A stretch of 64,000 bases of DNA, taken from NCBI RefSeq assembly GCF_006715565.1, contig NZ_VFNL01000001.1, positions 2,046,001-2,110,000 of the forward strand. Reading direction: 5' to 3'. The position numbers and the translations under genes were made by a program. Each line of letters starts with the position of its first letter. Position 1 is the stretch's first letter. The notes beneath the pieces are model-generated. The model had not been told where the DNA came from and ran no database searches. It was given only the letters and a program-made list of their open reading frames with translations. This document shows, in pieces, positions 14,996-25,037 of this stretch. This DNA is from Microbacterium sp. SLBN-154. Its GTDB lineage: Bacteria; Actinomycetota; Actinomycetes; Actinomycetales; Microbacteriaceae.

Positions 14996-17002
14996 GTGAC
15001 TGACGCTTCCTCGTCGGACGAATCCGCCCGCGCCGACGGCTTCGCGCTCTTCCCCGATAAGTCCGTCATCGCCATGCGTGTGAACGGAGAACCGCGAGAC
15101 CTCGCGACGACCGTCGGCGACGGCGACGACATCGAACCCATCACCATCGACAGCCCCGAGGGTCTGTCGATCCTCCGCCACTCCACCGCACACGTGCTCG
15201 CCCAGGCCGTGCAGCGCATCTCGCCGCAGGCGAACCTCGGAATCGGGCCGCCGATCACCGACGGGTTCTACTACGACTTCGGCGTGGATCAGCCGTTCAC
15301 CCCCGAGGATCTCAAGGCCATCGAGAAGGAGATGCAGCGCATCATCCGCGAGGGTCAGCGGTTCGTCCGGCGAGTCGTCACCGACGAAGAGGCGCGCGCC
15401 GAGCTCGCGTCCGAGCCGTTCAAGCTCGAGCTCATCCGGCTCAAGGGCGGGGCAGACAAGACCGAGGGTGCCTCCGTCGAGGTGGGAGCCGGCGAGCTGA
15501 CCATCTACGACAACGTCGACCGCGACGGTGAGACGGTGTGGAAGGACCTCTGCCGTGGTCCGCACGTGCCGAACACCCGGACGATCGGCAACGGCTGGTC
15601 GCTGCAGCGTGTCGCCGGCGCGTACTGGCGGGGGAGCGAGAAGAACCCTCAGCTCCAGCGGATCTACGGCACCGCGTGGGCATCCAAGGACGACCTCCGC
15701 GCGTATCAGCACCGTCTCGAGGAAGCAGCCAAGCGCGATCACCGCAAGCTCGGCCGCGACCTGGATCTGTTCTCGTTCCCCGAGGAGATCGGTTCGGGAC
15801 TGTCGGTGTGGCATCCGCGCGGCGGCATCGTGCGCGGCGAGATGGAGCAGCACGCCCGCCGGCGACACATCGAGGGCGGCTACACCTACGTCTACACCCC
15901 GCACATCTCCAAGCAGGATCTCTTCCTGCAGTCCAACCACCTGGTGACCTACCGGGAGGGGATGTTCCCCCCGATCACCCTGGACGAGGAGCGGGACGGC
16001 GACGGGGTCGTCACCAAGGCGGGGCAGGACTACTACCTCAAGCCCATGAACTGCCCGATGCACATCCTGATCTTCAAGGAGCGTGCGCGCAGCTACCGCG
16101 ACCTGCCGATGCGCCTGGCGGAGAACGGAACGGTGTACCGCAACGAGCTCTCTGGGGCGCTCCACGGCTTGACCCGGGTGCGCGGGTTCACCCAGGACGA
16201 CTCCCACCTCTTCGTCACCCCTGAGCAGCTGGAGGGGGAGGCGACCCGCGTGCTGGAGTTCGTGATCTCGATGCTGCGTGATTTCGGTCTCGACGACTTC
16301 GAGCTCGAGCTGTCGATGCGCGACGACGAGAAGGAGAAGTGGATCGGCTCCGACGAGTTCTGGGAGTACTCGACCGACGCGCTCCGCAATGTCGCCGTCG
16401 CCAGCGGCCTGAAGCTCACCGAGGTTCCCGGAGAAGCGGCGTTCTACGGTCCGAAGATCGACCTGAAGACCCGCGACGCGATCGGCCGCACCTGGCAGCT
16501 GTCGACGGTCCAGGTCGATCCGAACCTGCCTGAGCGCTTCGAACTGGAGTACACCGACCGTGACGGTCAGAAGAAGCGCCCGATCATGATCCACCGGGCG
16601 CTGTTCGGGTCGATCGAGCGCTTCTTCGCGATCCTGCTCGAGCACTACGCCGGGGCGTTCCCCGTCTGGCTGTCGCCTGTGCAGGTGGTGGGAGTGCCCG
16701 TCGCGGAGGAGTATGCCGACTACCTCGACCAGATCGTCGCGCGGCTGCGGTCCGACGGCGTCCGCGCCGAGGTCGACCACAGCGACGACCGGATGCAGAA
16801 GAAGATCCGCACCCACACCACGCAGAAGGTGCCGCTCATTCTCATCGCCGGCGAGCAGGACCGGTCGGCGGGAACGGTGTCGTTCCGATTCCGCGACGGC
16901 AGTCAGGAGAACGGCATCGCCGTGGATGATGCGGTCCGGCGCATCCGCGCGGCGATCGACGGCCATCTGCTCGTCAACACCGCCGAGGATTTCCGTGTCT
17001 GA
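14996..17002 (+). CDS. thrS: Threonyl-tRNA synthetase
   Basis: Starts at GTG 14996 with AGGAG seven bases upstream. The 668-residue enzyme has a TGS-like N-terminal domain (to about residue 60), the editing domain with '[16 protein letters not shown]' (HxxxH) and '[12 protein letters not shown]', and the class II catalytic core. Core motifs include motif 2 '[26 protein letters not shown]' and the zinc-ligand Cys in '[12 protein letters not shown]'. The anticodon-binding domain ends in '[13 protein letters not shown]'. It charges tRNA-Thr in the cytoplasm. Its stop overlaps the HIT gene's GTG by eight bases, a common actinobacterial pairing. Confidence 0.98.
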   Translation: MTDASSSDESARADGFALFPDKSVIAMRVNGEPRDLATTVGDGDDIEPITIDSPEGLSILRHSTAHVLAQAVQRISPQANLGIGPPITDGFYYDFGVDQPFTPEDLKAIEKEMQRIIREGQRFVRRVVTDEEARAELASEPFKLELIRLKGGADKTEGASVEVGAGELTIYDNVDRDGETVWKDLCRGPHVPNTRTIGNGWSLQRVAGAYWRGSEKNPQLQRIYGTAWASKDDLRAYQHRLEEAAKRDHRKLGRDLDLFSFPEEIGSGLSVWHPRGGIVRGEMEQHARRRHIEGGYTYVYTPHISKQDLFLQSNHLVTYREGMFPPITLDEERDGDGVVTKAGQDYYLKPMNCPMHILIFKERARSYRDLPMRLAENGTVYRNELSGALHGLTRVRGFTQDDSHLFVTPEQLEGEATRVLEFVISMLRDFGLDDFELELSMRDDEKEKWIGSDEFWEYSTDALRNVAVASGLKLTEVPGEAAFYGPKIDLKTRDAIGRTWQLSTVQVDPNLPERFELEYTDRDGQKKRPIMIHRALFGSIERFFAILLEHYAGAFPVWLSPVQVVGVPVAEEYADYLDQIVARLRSDGVRAEVDHSDDRMQKKIRTHTTQKVPLILIAGEQDRSAGTVSFRFRDGSQENGIAVDDAVRRIRAAIDGHLLVNTAEDFRV

Positions 17003-17549
17003 CTCCGTCCGCGGCGGCGACGACCTCGTCGCCGCCGCGGCCCTCGCCGGCGTCCCCGATGAGTTCCAGCGGCTGTGGACGCCGCATCGGATGGCGTACA
17101 TCCAGGCAGGTCCCGAGCCGCTGCGGGAGGAGTGCCCCTTCGACGAGGCGCCGCGGAAGTCAGACGAAGACGGCCTCATCGTCACCCGCGGGAAGACGGC
17201 GTACGTCCTGCTGAACCTCTTCCCCTACAACTCGGGGCACCTTCTCGTCTGCCCCTACCGTCACATCGCCACCTACGACGAGGCGACGGCCGAGGAGGTG
17301 GCCGAGATCGGAGCGCTCACCCAGACGGCGATGCGGGTCCTCCGGCAGGTCTCGCGGTGCGACGGCTTCAACATCGGGATGAACCAGGGTGCGGTGGCCG
17401 GTGCGGGTGTGGCCGCGCACCTCCACCAGCACATCGTGCCGCGGTGGGCCACCGACGCGAACTTCTTCCCGATCATCGCCAAGACGAAGGCCCTTCCGCA
17501 GCTGCTCGGCGATGTGCGCGTCGCCATCGCCGACGCCTGGCCCGCCTGA
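16995..17549 (+). CDS. HIT-family protein (nucleotide hydrolase/transferase)
   Basis: Starts at GTG 16995 inside the end of thrS; earlier in-frame codons would run through thrS coding sequence. The 184-residue product has the histidine triad '[12 protein letters not shown]' near residue 140 and the preceding '[18 protein letters not shown]' and '[18 protein letters not shown]' segments. The extended N-terminus fits the AP4A-phosphorylase-like actinobacterial HIT group. It probably acts on dinucleoside polyphosphates or nucleotide conjugates. Confidence 0.92.
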   Translation: MSDSVRGGDDLVAAAALAGVPDEFQRLWTPHRMAYIQAGPEPLREECPFDEAPRKSDEDGLIVTRGKTAYVLLNLFPYNSGHLLVCPYRHIATYDEATAEEVAEIGALTQTAMRVLRQVSRCDGFNIGMNQGAVAGAGVAAHLHQHIVPRWATDANFFPIIAKTKALPQLLGDVRVAIADAWPA

Positions 17550-17601
17550 TACCGCGTGCCGAGGGTGTGGACAACCCCAGGCCTCGCAGCGTGGCGCCCG
17601 C

Positions 17602-17607
17602 TACGGT
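17602..17607 (+). promoter_or_regulatory. -10 element of a leaderless promoter for the lipoprotein gene
   Basis: TACGGT, seven bases, ATG at 17615. Confidence 0.5.
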
Positions 17608-17614
17608 GGCGGGC

Positions 17615-18202
17615 ATGCCTTCACGCTCGACCGCCGCAGCCGCCTCCCTCGTGATCGTCGCCCTGAGCCTGGCCGGCTGCTCCTTCTCCCTCCCGGTGGT
17701 CGAGTCCGACGCATCGTCGAGCCCCACGGTGGCCACCCCGGCTCCCTCGCAGACCGAGAGCGACGACACGGCCGGTGAGGATCCCATGGCCGACGCGCTC
17801 GCCGAGCGCGACCAGTTCCTGGCCGATCAGCAGCTTCCCCTCGACGGCTCACCGCTGGTGGCGGTCACGCCCGCCCAGCAGGAGTTCATCGCCCAGCAGC
17901 GGGCCTTCATCGAATCTCAGGGCGGCACGTGGGATGCCCAGACCGAGAGCATCTCCCTCGCGCTCGCCGCCGACGCGTGTGAGACGGCGATCCTGAACTA
18001 CCACGAGGTCGACGCGCCCCTGCTGCAGGCGCACGTCGCGTCATCCCCGGTCTTCGCGCAGCTGATCCCCGCCGACTTCCCCGCCGACCAGCGTGCTGCC
18101 GCCGAGCGCAACGTCGCGAGCGTCATGGTCTTCGGAGCCGGATTCCTCTGCCCCGAGGACGGGCCGCAGTGGGAGGCGGCCTTCACCGAGGTCTACGGCT
18201 GA
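17615..18202 (+). CDS. Secreted lipoprotein of unknown function
   Basis: A 195-residue protein with a lipoprotein signal peptide ending in 'LSLAGC' (Cys22), then a Ser/Thr/Pro-rich linker (about residues 28-50) and a soluble domain. The domain contains 'DQFLADQQLPLDGSPLV', 'QQEFIAQQRAFIESQGG' and, near the end, 'FGAGFLCPEDGPQW'. Two cysteines in the mature domain (in 'ADACETA' and 'GFLCPE') could form a disulfide. I do not recognise the domain. It is expected to be anchored to the outer face of the membrane. Start chosen at the ATG placed by the leaderless promoter. Confidence 0.78.
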   Translation: MPSRSTAAAASLVIVALSLAGCSFSLPVVESDASSSPTVATPAPSQTESDDTAGEDPMADALAERDQFLADQQLPLDGSPLVAVTPAQQEFIAQQRAFIESQGGTWDAQTESISLALAADACETAILNYHEVDAPLLQAHVASSPVFAQLIPADFPADQRAAAERNVASVMVFGAGFLCPEDGPQWEAAFTEVYG

Positions 18203-18233
18203 GCCCGCTCCGCGGGCGCTCGGCCGCGAGCGC
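18203..18233. terminator. Double hairpin between convergent lipoprotein and pdxY genes
   Basis: GCCCGC-TCC-GCGGGC (18203-18217) partly overlaps GCGCTCG-GCCG-CGAGCGC (18216-18233); both stems are perfect. They fill the gap between two converging stop codons, so a bidirectional terminator is likely although there is no T-run. Confidence 0.55.
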
Positions 18234-19085
18234 TCAGCGCACCTGCGCGACGGGGAACTGCATCCGCGGGTGGGCGTAGTGATCCTGAGCCTCGATGAGC
18301 TGCAGCTCGCGCTCGCCGGACTCCAGCGTCAGGGCGAGCAGGTCGAACACGCTCGACACCGTGCGCGCGAGAGCCTCGGCCGCATTCCGGGTCCGCAGGT
18401 AGTGGGCCGTGAACAGCGCAGCGGTGACGTCACCCGATCCGTTGGCCTTCATCGGCAGCTGCGGGGTCTTGACGATCCACGCTCCGGCATCGTCGACCGC
18501 CAGCATCTCCAGGGTCCCCTCTTCGCGCTCGGGACGCTCGACGCTCGTCACCAGCACGGTGCGGGGGCCCATCGCGCGCGCCGCATCGACGGATTCCAGA
18601 GTGGATTCGAGGGAGAGCGGCTCGGTGCCGGTGAGGAAGCCGAGCTCGAACTGGTTCGGGGTGATGATGTCGGCGACGGGGACCACGCGCTCGCGCAGCA
18701 GGACGGGAATGGCGGGAGCCACGAAGCATCCGGATCTGGCGTTGCCCATGACCGGGTCGCAGGCGTAGAGCGCGTCGGGATTCGCGGCCTTCACGCGGCG
18801 GACGGCGTCGACGATGACATCGCCGATCCCTTCGCTGCCCTGGTAGCCCGAGAGGACGGCGTCGATCTGTCCGAACACCCCTCGCTCCTCGACGCCCGTG
18901 AGCACCTCGGCGACGTCGGCCGGCGGGATGAGCGGACCGCGCCAGGCGCCGTACCCCGTGTGGTTGGAAAAGTTCACGGTGTACACAGGCAGCACCTCGA
19001 CGCCGATCCGCTGCAGCGGGAAGACCGCCGCGGAGTTGCCGACGTGGCCGTGCGCGACGGCCGACTGGATCGAGAGGATCTTCAC
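18234..19085 (-). CDS. pdxY: Pyridoxal kinase (PdxY type)
   Basis: Start at GTG 19085 with an AAGGA-like site inside the end of the regulator gene; the frame is open further upstream but only within pdxR. The 283-residue protein begins 'MKILSIQSAVAHGHVGNSAA', diagnostic of PdxY/PdxK. It continues with 'VNFSNHTGYGAWRG', 'CDPVMGNARSGCFVAP', 'IITPNQFELGFLTG' and the anion-hole loop 'KANGSGDVTAALF'. It phosphorylates pyridoxal to PLP for salvage. It lies 7 bases after pdxR and in the same vitamin B6 cluster as pdxST. Confidence 0.95.
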   Translation of the reverse strand: MKILSIQSAVAHGHVGNSAAVFPLQRIGVEVLPVYTVNFSNHTGYGAWRGPLIPPADVAEVLTGVEERGVFGQIDAVLSGYQGSEGIGDVIVDAVRRVKAANPDALYACDPVMGNARSGCFVAPAIPVLLRERVVPVADIITPNQFELGFLTGTEPLSLESTLESVDAARAMGPRTVLVTSVERPEREEGTLEMLAVDDAGAWIVKTPQLPMKANGSGDVTAALFTAHYLRTRNAAEALARTVSSVFDLLALTLESGERELQLIEAQDHYAHPRMQFPVAQVR

Positions 19086-19092
19086 GGGAGCA

Positions 19093-20433
19093 TCATCCTT
19101 CGGTGAGGGCCGCGGCACGCGCGGCGGCGGAGAGGTCGCGGGCCAGTGCCCGGGCGTCGGCGTCGTCGAGGTCGTGAACCGTGAGACGCAGATGGGTGCT
19201 GGGCTCATCGGAGCGGAGGGAGAATTCGTCTCCCGTGCGCGCGAGCCAGCCGCGGCGCATCAGCTGCTCCGACACCGCCCGTGCGGGTGCGCCGGTGTCG
19301 ACCCAGAGGTTCAGTCCGTCGCGCGCGGTGGCGCCGAGACCGGCGTCGCGCAGGAGTCCGGCGACGCGGGCGTTGCGGGCGGCGTAATGCGCGGCCGCAC
19401 GATCGATCGTCTCGCGCGCACCCGGGTCGGTCAGCTGCGCGAGCGCCAGGCGCTGGAGCAGATGGCTCACCCAGGTCGTTCCCGGGCTCAGCCGCGTGGC
19501 GAGGCGCTCCGCGGTGTCGGGGTCGGTCGCTGCCAGAGCGAGACACATGTCGGGTCCGAGGAACTTCGACACCGATCGCACCAGCGCCCACCGGCGGTGT
19601 CCGGAAGGGATCAGAGACAGGTAGGGGCGGCGCGACAGCAGGGAGTAGTGGTCGTCCTCGACGATGAGGACGTACGGATGCTGCGCCAGCACGTCTCGCA
19701 GAGCATCGGCGCGTTCGGCGGTCATGCCCGCCCCGGTCGGGTTCTGCGCACGGGGTGTGCAGACGATCGCACGGGCTCCGGCGTCGAGTGCCGCGGAAAG
19801 GCCGGCCACCGTCATCCCCTCGCCGTCGACGGGGACGGCGATCGGCCGGTATCCGCCGACCCGCACCGTGTGCAGGGCGGAGAGGAAGCACGGGTCCTCC
19901 AGGGCGACCGCGTCGTCGCGGGTGAGGGCCTGCGCGAGGAGTCGTTCGAGCGCGTCCACCGCGCCGTTGGTGACGGTGACGCGCATCTCGTCGGCGAGCA
20001 CGTCGGGCTCGAACCACGCCCCGGCCCACGCGGCCAGCTCGGCGTCGACGACCGGTTCGCCGTAGAGCACCGGCCGGGAGGCGATCCGACCGAGGGCGGG
20101 GGCGAGGTCGGGGATGAGGGTCGGGTCGGGGTTGCCGGTGCCGACGTCGCGGAGGACCGTGTCGGGGGCGAAGCCCTCCTGCGGGACCGGCGCGCGGTCG
20201 GCCACGCGTGTGCCGCCGCGGCCACGGGAGACGACGAGCGCCGCCTGCGAGAGCTGTCGATAGGCCGCCACCACGGTGTTGCGATTCACGCCGAGGGCGG
20301 CGGCGAGATCGCGGACCGAGGGAAGGATGTCGCCGGGGGAGAGGATGCCCTCTTCGATCGACGAACGGATGCTGCGGGCGATCTCCACCGCGGTGGTGCC
20401 GCGGATCGCCTGCTGTACGTCGATCGCCGTCAT
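19093..20433 (-). CDS. pdxR: MocR/PdxR-family regulator (GntR helix-turn-helix plus aminotransferase domain)
   Basis: A 446-residue protein: winged helix at about residues 8-80 (GDILPSVRDLAAALGVNRNT) followed by a fold-type I aminotransferase-like domain. The PLP lysine is in 'RSVSKFLGPDMCLA', with 'CTPRAQNPTGAGMT' and 'LIVEDDHYSLL' as further landmarks. PdxR regulators sense PLP and control pdxST; the divergent pdxS start only 78 bases away supports that role. Transcription looks leaderless, with its -10 inside a palindrome, so self-repression is likely. pdxY follows in the same direction. Confidence 0.93.
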   Translation of the reverse strand: MTAIDVQQAIRGTTAVEIARSIRSSIEEGILSPGDILPSVRDLAAALGVNRNTVVAAYRQLSQAALVVSRGRGGTRVADRAPVPQEGFAPDTVLRDVGTGNPDPTLIPDLAPALGRIASRPVLYGEPVVDAELAAWAGAWFEPDVLADEMRVTVTNGAVDALERLLAQALTRDDAVALEDPCFLSALHTVRVGGYRPIAVPVDGEGMTVAGLSAALDAGARAIVCTPRAQNPTGAGMTAERADALRDVLAQHPYVLIVEDDHYSLLSRRPYLSLIPSGHRRWALVRSVSKFLGPDMCLALAATDPDTAERLATRLSPGTTWVSHLLQRLALAQLTDPGARETIDRAAAHYAARNARVAGLLRDAGLGATARDGLNLWVDTGAPARAVSEQLMRRGWLARTGDEFSLRSDEPSTHLRLTVHDLDDADARALARDLSAAARAAALTEG

Positions 20434-20440
20434 CGCGACC

Positions 20441-20446
20441 AGCCTA
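20441..20446 (-). promoter_or_regulatory. -10 element of leaderless pdxR promoter
   Basis: Read on the minus strand, TAGGCT is followed by seven bases and the ATG at 20433. It overlaps the left arm of the palindrome at 20443-20455. Confidence 0.55.
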
Positions 20447-20480
20447 CGCCGTAGGTCATGATATTTTCTGGCCTAGGTCA
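20443..20480. promoter_or_regulatory. Candidate PdxR operator: palindrome plus direct repeats
   Basis: CCTAC-GCC-GTAGG (20443-20455) and direct repeats TAGGTCA at 20452-20458 and 20474-20480, spaced 22 bases (two helical turns); the second repeat is embedded in the palindrome CCTAGG. MocR/PdxR proteins commonly bind such spaced repeats between the regulator and the pdxS genes. Confidence 0.55.
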
Positions 20481-20511
20481 AAATTCGAACCTCGTCTTGA
20501 AAGGACCGATG

Positions 20512-21402
20512 ATGAGCACACCGACGACCGGATCCGACCGGGTCAAGCGCGGCCTCGCCGAGATGCTGAAGGGTGGCGTCATCATGGACGTCGTCACTGC
20601 CGAGCAGGCGCGCATCGCCGAGGATGCCGGCGCCGTGGCCGTCATGGCCCTCGAGCGTGTGCCCGCCGACATCCGCGCGCAGGGTGGCGTGTCGCGCATG
20701 AGCGACCCCGACATGATCGACGGCATCATCGACGCCGTGTCGATCCCCGTCATGGCCAAGGCGCGCATCGGGCACTTCGTGGAGGCCCAGGTGCTGCAAG
20801 AGCTCGGCGTCGACTACATCGACGAGTCCGAAGTGCTCTCGCCCGCCGACTACGTCAACCACATCGACAAGTGGAAGTTCACCGTGCCGTTCGTGTGCGG
20901 CGCGACGAATCTCGGCGAGGCGCTGCGGCGCATCACCGAGGGTGCCGCGATGATCCGCTCCAAGGGGGAGGCGGGCACGGGAGACGTCTCCGAGGCGATG
21001 AAGCACATCCGCAAGATCCGCGGCGAGATCGCGGCGCTGACCTCGCTTCCGAAGGACGAGCTGTACGTCAAGGCCAAGGAGCTGCAGGCTCCGTACGAGC
21101 TGGTCGCCGAGATCGCCGAGACCGGCAGCCTCCCGGTCGTGCTCTTCGTCGCGGGCGGCGTCGCGACGCCGGCCGACGCCGCGATGATGATGCAGCTCGG
21201 GGCCGACGGAGTGTTCGTCGGCTCGGGGATCTTCAAGTCGGGCAACCCCGCCGAGCGCGCCGCGGCCATCGTCAAGGCGACCACGTTCTTCGACGACCCG
21301 AAGGTCATCGCCGAGGTCTCACGCGGACTCGGGGAGGCCATGGTCGGCATCAACGTCTCCGACCTGCCGGCTCCTCACCGCCTCGCCGAACGTGGCTGGT
21401 AG
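20512..21402 (+). CDS. pdxS: Pyridoxal 5'-phosphate synthase, synthase subunit
   Basis: Two in-frame ATGs lie at 20509 and 20512; the second has better spacing (six bases) from GAAAGGA. The 296-residue TIM barrel carries the substrate lysine in '[16 protein letters not shown]', the '[10 protein letters not shown]' strand, the second catalytic lysine in '[16 protein letters not shown]', and the '[14 protein letters not shown]' phosphate site. It builds PLP from ribose 5-phosphate, glyceraldehyde 3-phosphate and ammonia from PdxT. pdxT overlaps its end. Confidence 0.98.
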   Translation: MSTPTTGSDRVKRGLAEMLKGGVIMDVVTAEQARIAEDAGAVAVMALERVPADIRAQGGVSRMSDPDMIDGIIDAVSIPVMAKARIGHFVEAQVLQELGVDYIDESEVLSPADYVNHIDKWKFTVPFVCGATNLGEALRRITEGAAMIRSKGEAGTGDVSEAMKHIRKIRGEIAALTSLPKDELYVKAKELQAPYELVAEIAETGSLPVVLFVAGGVATPADAAMMMQLGADGVFVGSGIFKSGNPAERAAAIVKATTFFDDPKVIAEVSRGLGEAMVGINVSDLPAPHRLAERGW

Positions 21403-21988
21403 GCCACGCGTCGGCATCCTCTCCCTCCAGGGGGACGTGCGCGAGCACGCGCGTGTGCTGTCGGAACTCGGTGCCGAGGTCGACCTCGTCCGTCGACCCG
21501 ACGAGCTGTCCGCCGTCGACGGACTGGTGCTCCCGGGCGGGGAGTCCAGCACGATCGACAAGCTGTCGCGGGCGTTCGGCATGCAGGAGCCGATCCGCCG
21601 TGCGATCGCAGACGGGATGCCGGTCTTCGGCACGTGCGCGGGGCTCATCCTCCTCGCCGACCGCCTGGAGGACGGGATCGCGGGGCAGGAGACCTTCGGG
21701 GGACTGGACGTGACGGTCAAGCGGAACGCCTTCGGTGGGCAGGTGGAGTCCTTCGAGACGGAGGTGACGGTCGACGGCTTCGCCGGCCCCCCGGTGCACG
21801 CCGCCTTCATCCGCGCGCCCCTCGTGACCGCGGTCGGTCCGGCCGCTCGTGTTCTCGCGTCGCTCGCCGGCGGGGAGGTCGTCGCGGTGGAGCAGGGGCC
21901 GCTCCTCGGGATCGCGTTTCATCCCGAGGTCTCGGGGGAGACCAGGTTCCACCGTCGTTTCCTCGACCACGTCGCCGCGCGGGCCTGA
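21392..21988 (+). CDS. pdxT: Pyridoxal 5'-phosphate synthase, glutaminase subunit
   Basis: Starts at GTG 21392, overlapping pdxS by 11 bases. The 198-residue class I amidotransferase has '[13 protein letters not shown]', '[14 protein letters not shown]', the nucleophile Cys in '[12 protein letters not shown]' and the His-Glu pair in '[15 protein letters not shown]'. It supplies ammonia to PdxS in the 12+12 complex. Confidence 0.98.
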   Translation: MAGRPRVGILSLQGDVREHARVLSELGAEVDLVRRPDELSAVDGLVLPGGESSTIDKLSRAFGMQEPIRRAIADGMPVFGTCAGLILLADRLEDGIAGQETFGGLDVTVKRNAFGGQVESFETEVTVDGFAGPPVHAAFIRAPLVTAVGPAARVLASLAGGEVVAVEQGPLLGIAFHPEVSGETRFHRRFLDHVAARA

Positions 21989-22084
21989 CGGCCCGCCCAC
22001 CCCACCCTGTCCACCTCGCCCTCCGCGAGAATCCATCGACGCGCCGTTGCACCGTCGCGGCGTGACGCGGGATGACGGGGTGGG

Positions 22085-23464
22085 TCAGACGGCAGCGGGG
22101 GAGGTCAGGCGGGTGATCGCGGCGAGGGTCAGGTCGATGTCCTGGTCGGTGGTCACCCACGACGACATCGAGCAGCGCAGCACCGCCCGTCCGCGCCAGT
22201 GCGCTCCCGTGAGGGCGGCCGTTCCCTCCTGGAGGACGGCGCGCCCGAGCGCCTGGGTCGCGTCGTCGTCATCCAGTCGGAACATCACCTGGGTGAAGTC
22301 CGGCGCGCAGACCACCGTCACCCCCGGGATGGCGCGCAGACCGCGTTCCAGCCTGCGCGCGTTCGCGTGCAGTCGATCGACGAGTGCTTCGACGCCGTCT
22401 CGGCCGAGCGACGCCAGGGCTGCCCACACCGGGACGCCGCGGGCACGGCGCGACAGCTCCGGCGTGACATCCCACGGATCGAACCCGGTGTACATCAGGT
22501 AGTCGCCGCCCGCCCGGAACATCGCGATCGAGTCGGCGGGATCGCGGACGATCGCCATGCCGCAGTCGTACGGGACGTTCAGCGTCTTGTGGGCATCGGT
22601 CGTCCAGGAGTCGGCGGCGTCCACTCCCCAGGTGAGAGCGTGAAGCCGCGGTGACGCCGCAGCCCAGAGGCCGAACGCGCCGTCGACGTGAACCCACGCC
22701 GCATGCGTCTTCGCGATCGGGATGAGCTCGGCGAACGGGTCGAACGCTCCGGTGTGGACTTCGCCCGCCTGCAGGCAGACGATCGCCGCCGCATCCGCAG
22801 GAGCCTCGTCGAGCGCCGCCGCGAGCGCGTCCGGTCGCATCCTGCCGTCGTCGTCCGAATCGACGACGACGGTGTCGGCCTCGCCCAGCCCGAGGAATCG
22901 CGCCGCGCGATCGATCGAACCGTGGCGGTCGCGACCGACCACGAGCCGAATCGGCGGCGATCCGTGCAGCCCTTCACGGGTGAAGTCCCAGCCGCGTCGC
23001 CGCAGGAGCGCGTGCCGCGCGACGGAGAGGCAGACGAAATTGGACACCTGCGCGCCGGTGACGAACCCCACCGACGCACCGCGCGGAAGATCGAGGATCT
23101 CCAGGAGCCAGTCACCCGCGACGCGTTCCAGCGCGACAGTGGCGGTGGTCATGGCGCTCGAGCCGGAGTTCTGGTCCCAGGTCGAGACCAGCCAGTCGGC
23201 GGCGAGGGCGGCCGGCAGCGTGCCCCCGATGACGAAACCGAAGAAGCGGCCGCCCGGGATCGCGACGAGGCCCGGATCGGCACGGGCGGCGAGGTCCCGG
23301 ATGAGGTCGGGGGCGGGCCGGCCGGTGCGGGGGAGAGGGCCACCGAAGGCTGCGGTCATCTCCTCGACGCTCGCCCGGGGCCAGACGGGGCGGTCGGGCA
23401 GGGACGCCAGGAACTCCCGCGCCGCCTCGTGGGCGGCGTCCAGCGCCGCGTCGCGCTCATCCAT
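22085..23464 (-). CDS. PLP-dependent decarboxylase/aminotransferase-like protein (group II decarboxylase family)
   Basis: A 459-residue fold-type I protein starting at ATG 23464. Motifs match the aromatic amino acid/glutamate decarboxylase family: '[18 protein letters not shown]', '[18 protein letters not shown]', '[16 protein letters not shown]' and the PLP lysine in '[16 protein letters not shown]' (the usual DxHK). The substrate amino acid is not predictable. It converges on pdxT, beside the genes that make its cofactor. The 96-base gap between the two stops holds only a weak inverted repeat. Confidence 0.85.
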   Translation of the reverse strand: MDERDAALDAAHEAAREFLASLPDRPVWPRASVEEMTAAFGGPLPRTGRPAPDLIRDLAARADPGLVAIPGGRFFGFVIGGTLPAALAADWLVSTWDQNSGSSAMTTATVALERVAGDWLLEILDLPRGASVGFVTGAQVSNFVCLSVARHALLRRRGWDFTREGLHGSPPIRLVVGRDRHGSIDRAARFLGLGEADTVVVDSDDDGRMRPDALAAALDEAPADAAAIVCLQAGEVHTGAFDPFAELIPIAKTHAAWVHVDGAFGLWAAASPRLHALTWGVDAADSWTTDAHKTLNVPYDCGMAIVRDPADSIAMFRAGGDYLMYTGFDPWDVTPELSRRARGVPVWAALASLGRDGVEALVDRLHANARRLERGLRAIPGVTVVCAPDFTQVMFRLDDDDATQALGRAVLQEGTAALTGAHWRGRAVLRCSMSSWVTTDQDIDLTLAAITRLTSPAAV

Positions 23465-23578
23465 GGCGACAGTGTCCCGCCGCTCTCACGAGAGTGCAAC
23501 GGAGTGCCGAGGATGCGGGTGCAACCCGCTCCGTCGGCGCGCAGATGCTCTCTCGCGGGGGTGGGAAGCAGGCGCGGC

Positions 23579-23584
23579 TAGAAT
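23579..23584 (+). promoter_or_regulatory. -10 element of leaderless yebC promoter
   Basis: TAGAAT, seven bases, ATG at 23592. Confidence 0.6.
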
Positions 23585-23591
23585 CGTCATC

Positions 23592-24350
23592 ATGTCCGGC
23601 CACTCCAAGTGGGCGACCACCAAGCACAAGAAGGCCGTCATCGACGCCCGCCGTGCGAAGTCGTTCGCCAAACTCATCAAGAACATCGAGGTCGCCGCCA
23701 AGATCGGCGGGGCCGACCTCTCCGGCAACCCCACGCTGTACGACGCGGTGCAGAAGGCCAAGAAGACCTCTGTCCCGAACGACAACATCGACCGCGCCAT
23801 CAAGCGCGGCGCGGGGATCGGCGGCGAAGCGGTCGAGTACACCTCGATCATGTACGAGGGCTACGGCCCCAACGGCGTGGCGCTCATGATCGAGTGTCTG
23901 ACCGACAACCGCAACCGTGCCGCCGCCGAGGTGCGCACCGCACTCTCGCGCAACGGCGGCAACCTCGCCGACCCCGGTAGCGTCGCCTACAACTTCACCC
24001 GCAAGGGCGTGATCGTCGTTCCCGGTGAGGGGACCAGCGAGGACGACGTCATGCTGGCCGTCCTCGACGCCGGCGCCGAAGAGGTCGAGCCGCACGGCCA
24101 GGGCTTCGCCGTCATCACCGAGGCCAGCGAACTGGTGTCGGTGCGCACGGCCCTCCAGGACGCGGGGATCGACTACGACTCCGCCGATGTCGAGTTCGTC
24201 CCCAACCTCAAGGTGGAGGTCGACGCCGACACCGCTCGGAAGGTCTTCCGGCTGATCGATGCGCTCGAGGACAGCGACGACGTGCAGAACGTCTTCAGCA
24301 ACCTCGACCTGACCCCCGAGGTCCAGGCCGAGCTCGAAGCGGAGGACTGA
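23592..24350 (+). CDS. YebC/PmpR-family protein
   Basis: A 252-residue protein of standard length starting '[20 protein letters not shown]', with '[16 protein letters not shown]', '[18 protein letters not shown]' and '[16 protein letters not shown]'. The family was annotated as transcriptional regulators; recent work links it to translation of polyproline stretches. Actinobacterial genomes conserve it upstream of ruvCAB, as here. The start follows directly from the leaderless promoter. Confidence 0.95.
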   Translation: MSGHSKWATTKHKKAVIDARRAKSFAKLIKNIEVAAKIGGADLSGNPTLYDAVQKAKKTSVPNDNIDRAIKRGAGIGGEAVEYTSIMYEGYGPNGVALMIECLTDNRNRAAAEVRTALSRNGGNLADPGSVAYNFTRKGVIVVPGEGTSEDDVMLAVLDAGAEEVEPHGQGFAVITEASELVSVRTALQDAGIDYDSADVEFVPNLKVEVDADTARKVFRLIDALEDSDDVQNVFSNLDLTPEVQAELEAED

Positions 24351-24390
24351 GCCCGGGGCGCGCCTCACCCCCGACTCCCGTCTTCGCGCC

Positions 24391-24396
24391 TAGCGT
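24391..24396 (+). promoter_or_regulatory. -10 element of leaderless ruvC promoter
   Basis: TAGCGT, six bases, GTG start at 24403. Confidence 0.5.
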
Positions 24397-24402
24397 GGCG
24401 GG

Positions 24403-24981
24403 GTGGCCTCTTCACGCGTTCCCTCTGTGCGGGTCCTGGGCGTCGATCCCGGTCTGACCCGCTGCGGGATCGGCGTCGTCGACGTCGCGGCCGACCGCAG
24501 CGCGCGTCTCGTGCACGTGGGCGTCATCCGCACCGAGGCGGGTGCGCCGATCGAGCACCGTCTCGCAGCGCTCGCGGCCGGATTGCGCGACATCGTCAGG
24601 GTGCACGATCCCGCGGTCATCGCCGTCGAGCGCGTCTTCGCCCAGCACAATCGCCAGACCGTGATGGGAACCGCGCAGGCGAGCGGCATCGCGCTGCTCG
24701 TGGCGGGGGAGGCGGGCCTTCCGGCGGCCACGCACACCCCGACCGAGGTCAAAGCCGCCGTCACCGGCTACGGCGCGGCCGACAAACGCCAGGTGCAGAC
24801 CATGGTGGCGCGCGTGCTGCGTCTGGACCGTCTGCCCGAGCCCGCCGACGCCGCGGACGCCCTCGCGATCGCGCTGTGCCACGCCTGGCGCCGCGGCCCC
24901 GCCGCGGGGGCATCCGCCTCCGAGGCGCTCACGCCCGCGCAGCAACGGTGGGCCGACGCTGAGCGACTCGCGCGTCGCTAG
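24403..24981 (+). CDS. ruvC: Holliday junction resolvase RuvC
   Basis: A 192-residue nuclease with the RNase H-like core: first catalytic Asp in '[17 protein letters not shown]', Glu in '[18 protein letters not shown]', and the last acidic pair in '[18 protein letters not shown]'. It cuts Holliday junctions delivered by RuvAB. The start is GTG, taken from the leaderless promoter; ruvA follows after 56 bases with its own promoter. Confidence 0.97.
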   Translation: MASSRVPSVRVLGVDPGLTRCGIGVVDVAADRSARLVHVGVIRTEAGAPIEHRLAALAAGLRDIVRVHDPAVIAVERVFAQHNRQTVMGTAQASGIALLVAGEAGLPAATHTPTEVKAAVTGYGAADKRQVQTMVARVLRLDRLPEPADAADALAIALCHAWRRGPAAGASASEALTPAQQRWADAERLARR

Positions 24982-25025
24982 CCCGCCGCACGCGTGTCGC
25001 TAGAACATATGTCCGAACCGTCCCC

Positions 25026-25031
25026 TAAGCT
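25026..25031 (+). promoter_or_regulatory. -10 element of leaderless ruvA promoter
   Basis: TAAGCT, six bases, ATG at 25038. Confidence 0.5.
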
Positions 25032-25037
25032 GAGGGC

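Noticed and set aside
22042..22062. Terminator between pdxT and the decarboxylase
   Set aside because: CGCCG-N11-CGGCG is a short stem with a long loop and no T-run, too weak to call.
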